Below the pieces are notes generated by a model, which worked only from the letters and a program-made list of their open reading frames with translations, did not search any database and was not told the DNA's origin. The position numbers and the translations under genes were made by a program. Below, piece after piece: positions 61,064 through 64,000 of a stretch of 64,000 nucleotides of DNA. The stretch's first letter is position 1. Each line of letters begins with the position of its first letter. This stretch comes from Pyropia yezoensis (Eukaryota > Rhodophyta > Bangiophyceae > Bangiales > Bangiaceae): contig CM020619.1 in assembly GCA_009829735.1 (NCBI GenBank), positions 2,486,590 through 2,550,589 of the forward strand. The letters are read 5' to 3'.

Positions 61064-63385
61064 GGGCCCACATACGGGCCTTTTTGGGCGGGGCATCAAG
61101 TGGCCTGGCGAGCCGAGAGGTCTTACGAACTGACTTACTGGCGGCTGGGGTGGAGAGTGCGGCTCAAGTGACGGCGGATGCTACTGGGGCGTATCTTATC
61201 AGTCCTCGAGCGGCGGTCCAAGCATTGCTGGACCAACTGGTGGCAGAGGACAACTTTGACGAGCGACCAGTGCACGTGTGCACGGCTGTACATGCCGGCG
61301 GCGCACCCGCGCGAGGCGGTGCTGACGCGATGGTACAGGAGGACCATGGCCCAGGGCTGCGCGCGGTCGAGTTGACTGTTGACGGGGTGGCCGATGCACC
61401 CCTGGGCTACCACCCAGCCGCAGGCACCCCCCCTCGCGCCGGCCCCGGCCGCCAGCCAATGGTGGTGGACACGGCGGCGGCGGCGGCGGCGGCGGTGGCG
61501 GAAGGGGCGGGTGCCGCCAGAGCCGCGGCGGCGGGTGGGGCGCGTGCCGCGGGAGCCGCGGCGGCGGGGGGGGCGCGTGCCGCGGGAGCCGCGGCGGCGG
61601 AGGGGGCGGCGGCGGGGGGGGCGGCGGCGGTGGGGGCGGCGGCGGGGGGGGCGGCGGCGGGGGCAGCCGTGGCGGCGGCGGGGGCCGTGGCGGCAGCGGC
61701 GGTGACGGCGGCGGGGGCGGTGGCGGCGGCCGCGGGCAGGGCGGCGCGGGGAGCGCGCGCGACGGCGGGGGACGCCGTCGCCGGCACCGCGGCGCCCGAT
61801 GCGGCCAGCCCCAACGCGGCCAGCGCGGTACGTGATGGCGGCCTTACTTCCGGATGTCCCCCCAAGCCACTCATTCAACTGCTGTTTGGTATGGACAAGG
61901 GGGGAAACGAGAGCACGGTAAAGGTTTGGCTCGGCATCGCCAATCAACGTCGTCCTGGTGGTACTGGCAGCTCAGTTGTCTTGGGGGTCTTCCCGTGCAA
62001 GAATGACAACTATGCCGCTCTCAAAGAACTAAGTAACGCCTGGTTCCCGGATATTGAGGACCTGCGTGAAGCAGGGCTGCTCGTCGGTGGCGAGCCTCGC
62101 GCGGTGCGGGTCATCCTGACGGGCGACTACTCTTGGCTGACCAGCTGGTCGGGGCACTCGGGACCCAGCAGCCGATGGCCTTGTCTGTGGTGTACAGCAG
62201 TGGCGCAGCGGACGGCCACGAACGGGGAGAATGTGACAGACCACGGCTGTATCCAGGACGCCAGCCGCTCTGCGGGTCAGCCACGTGCGCTGCCTCACGC
62301 GGCGGACATGCGACGGCTGTACAGTGGTGGTGATAACGCCTCCCTGGTGCCCCCGCTGGCCCCGAGACGCCACCTCTCCATTGAGCGTCGCCCACTGATG
62401 CTGGTGGACTGTGCGGACATTGCGCCGCTGCCACTCCACCTTACCCTGGGCATCACCGTATGGATGCTACATCTGGCGGTCGAGGCAGTGGTGTATGCCC
62501 ATGGTGACGCGGCTGGGGAGGCGTTTTGCGTCCAGCTCGGCGACTTGCTACGCGCTGTCGCGGGGGTGTCCCCAGCTCTCTATTTTGGCGGGGCTTTTGA
62601 GGGCAAGGAGTGTCAGCGCATCGGCCGCAAGCTGTCGGCAATTTGTGACCTACTCGACGGTCACGCCTACGCGAGGCATGCGGCGGCGTTTCGGCATGCC
62701 TCCACCATGTGGAAGGACCTCCTGCCCACCCTCACCCGAGCGGCAGACGTCCCTGCCAATGAGATTGAGGCCTTCGCGCGGGGCGCGGCGGGTTTTGTGG
62801 CCGCGCTCAAGACCTCCTTTGAGTGGGTGCGGATTACACCCAAGCTGCATGTGCTGGCCTGCCACTCGCCGCAGTTTCTGCGACGATTTCGGAGCCTCGG
62901 ACGGTACAGCGGGGCAACGCCTGGAGACGCTGCACGGGAGATTCAACCGCGATGCTGCGCTGTACCCGGCGGCCACCTTCCTGGGCAGCTGTCGTACGTT
63001 TGTGAAGCTGTCAGCCATTGGGGGGGTGGTCAGCGATGACGCATTCAACCACGGGGCCCGGCGCAAGCCGGCCGCGCCTGGGGCCAGGCAAGCAACCAAG
63101 ACAGACGACCGGCGCTGCCGTGCCAGTAAGGAGAATGCGGGCCTCATCATCTCATCCAGCACCTGTCTGGACAAGGCCGCCGCTGACATTGCGAAGTGGG
63201 TGGTCAATATTACCGCTGAGGCGGCGACAAGAATCAGGGCCTACCATAAGCGTATGGACGCTGGCACGGGGCAGCCGGGCTCTGGGTCCCCAGACGGCGA
63301 GGATGATGGCCTGCTGCCAGATATTGTGTCGAGGCAGGTAATGGAGCTGTTGGGTTGGAGCTTGCAAGATGAGGGAGCGTGGTGA
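61064..63385 (+). pseudogene. Transposase-like protein of an unidentified DNA transposon, C-terminal part, with one frameshift
   Basis: Continues 35525-34608. After HIRAFLGGASSGLASREVLR comes an Ala/Gly-only stretch (61459-61800), then the conserved core: FGMDKGGNESTVKVWLGIAN, VVLGVFPCKNDNYAALKEL, VILTGDYSWLTSWSGHSGPS then CLWCTAV, LHLTLGITVWMLHLAVEA, and ITPKLHVLACHSPQFLRRF. These recall a widespread eukaryotic transposon-encoded family with GDY...LWC, PPLH...LG and PKLH...H motifs (recalled pattern, not searched). Near 62922-62927 one extra G in a G run shifts the frame; the next frame reads QRLETLHGRFNRDAALYPA, whose Glu may be the last catalytic acid, and runs to a stop at 63383-63385. 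The Asp of GDY and this Glu are candidate DDE residues by inference. Confidence 0.6.
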
Positions 63386-64000
63386 CCAGTAAATGAGAGC
63401 CGCTGGAGCGCGACACCGACAGTAAATTGTTTTCCGCTGTGGTCGGCGGTGCGTCCACGCCACAGGCCGCGACCAGTGGAGCCCATCGCGTGAAGACATT
63501 TAAAGAGTGGCGCACCAAACTTTGACTGTTTTCTGTCGCGGCGGGCTTCCTCAACCACCCGTGCGGGTGATTCGCCGTCACCTGGCGCCAATCCGCGTCT
63601 TCCAGGCATCTGATGGATGACAGCGCCCCGAGGACATGAAAAGGCACGATGAATTCTCTCTGAACCAATCAGCGGTCGAGAATGCCGTAAGACCGCAAAA
63701 GGGGGGTCTTAACTAGGGGTGAGGGAAGGGGGCGGCCAGGAGAGGGTAAAGGCCTGTCGACGCGCGCGCCCGGCGCTCGGTCCCCCCGGTCTCGTGCGCA
63801 GCACGAACCGCGACAGAGAAAGGGGGCCTCTTGCCCTCGTACCAGGCACGTCATCTGAGAAGGACAATGGGGGGGTGGCTGCAGCGCTCGCTCTCCGTCG
63901 GTACGCCGTCGCCCGGGTGGGCACACCTGCGGTTGGCGGCGGACACAACAAGCGCAGCTGCCGCGGCGCCCGGCTCGACCTCCGCTGAGGCCCGTTCGCA
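63386..64000. other. 3' side of the candidate DNA transposon and flank
   Basis: No gene recognised. The candidate right terminus is at 63708-63721. GC-rich host-like sequence follows. Confidence 0.45.
63708..63721. repeat. Candidate terminal inverted repeat of the unidentified DNA transposon (right end)
   Basis: CTTAACTAGGGGTG, partner of 36050-36063, followed by aggg, the candidate 4-bp target duplication. Confidence 0.4.

Noticed and set aside
36051-63712. piggyBac or Kolobok type element flanked by TTAA
   Set aside because: TTAA is present at both sites, but sequences inside it do not form inverted repeats. The similarity lies on the outer side, which fits a longer end motif including TTAA.
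1-64000. CRISPR arrays, operons, ribosome-binding sites or riboswitches
   Set aside because: None seen, and gene structure, retroelements and codon use are eukaryotic.

Overview
The window looks like nuclear DNA of a multicellular red alga of the Porphyra/Pyropia (Bangiophyceae) type. Base composition is very GC-rich with long C, G, CCG and GGC runs, most host genes are single open frames, and one gene (3657-4061, minus) encodes a phycobilisome core linker of the ApcC family behind an N-terminal plastid-targeting leader. That combination fits a phycobilisome-bearing eukaryote. The species is an inference.

Layout as printed. 1-16 kb is host sequence: a secreted FG-GAP protein (1042-2376 +), the ApcC linker (3657-4061 -), a coiled-coil/BAR-like protein (5891-7030 +), a PP6-type protein phosphatase (8557-9477 -), a three-RRM RNA-binding protein (11507-13390 +) and a trypsin-like protease (about 15234-14324 -). 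From 17 kb onward the window is mostly mobile DNA. Two genes of DNA transposons are each split by a Ty3/gypsy-type LTR retrotransposon of about 9.4 kb: a PIF/Harbinger accessory (SANT/Myb-like) gene and a second, unfamiliar transposase-like gene. The Harbinger transposase (39720-41375 +) and a small one-span membrane protein (37285-36710 -) lie between them.

The printed order is probably not the real order. Two 500-N gaps (25478-25977 and 52276-52775) bound a piece, 25978-52275, that appears to be placed backwards and to overlap both neighbours. Element A occurs at 18594-25477 and again at 43137-52275. Element B occurs at 25978-34607 and again at 52776-61063. The 5-bp target duplications pair only if the middle piece is flipped: tggcg at 18589-18593 with the reverse complement of 43132-43136, and ggccc at 34608-34612 with the reverse complement of 61064-61068. 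The same flip puts both split genes back in frame. The likely real locus is: host 1-18593, one element A, 43136 down to 34608, one element B, 61064 onward.

Elements A and B share LTRs of 468-469 bp (TGTGGCA...TGCCACA), a primer-binding site, gag with a zinc knuckle, pol with protease, RT, RNase H, integrase and a chromodomain-like tail, and a polypurine tract. Two features are unusual. A long open frame (up to 704 codons) with an RS-rich basic tail runs antisense between pol and the 3' LTR and is kept in both elements. The whole element is also studded with short perfect hairpins (arms of 6-11 bp, loops of 1-9 nt), several carrying CAA-S-TTG at the tip, which no coding feature explains. A further candidate novelty is a roughly 4.1-kb DNA transposon around the second split gene, with 14-bp inverted ends and a 4-bp duplication that also appear only after flipping the middle piece.
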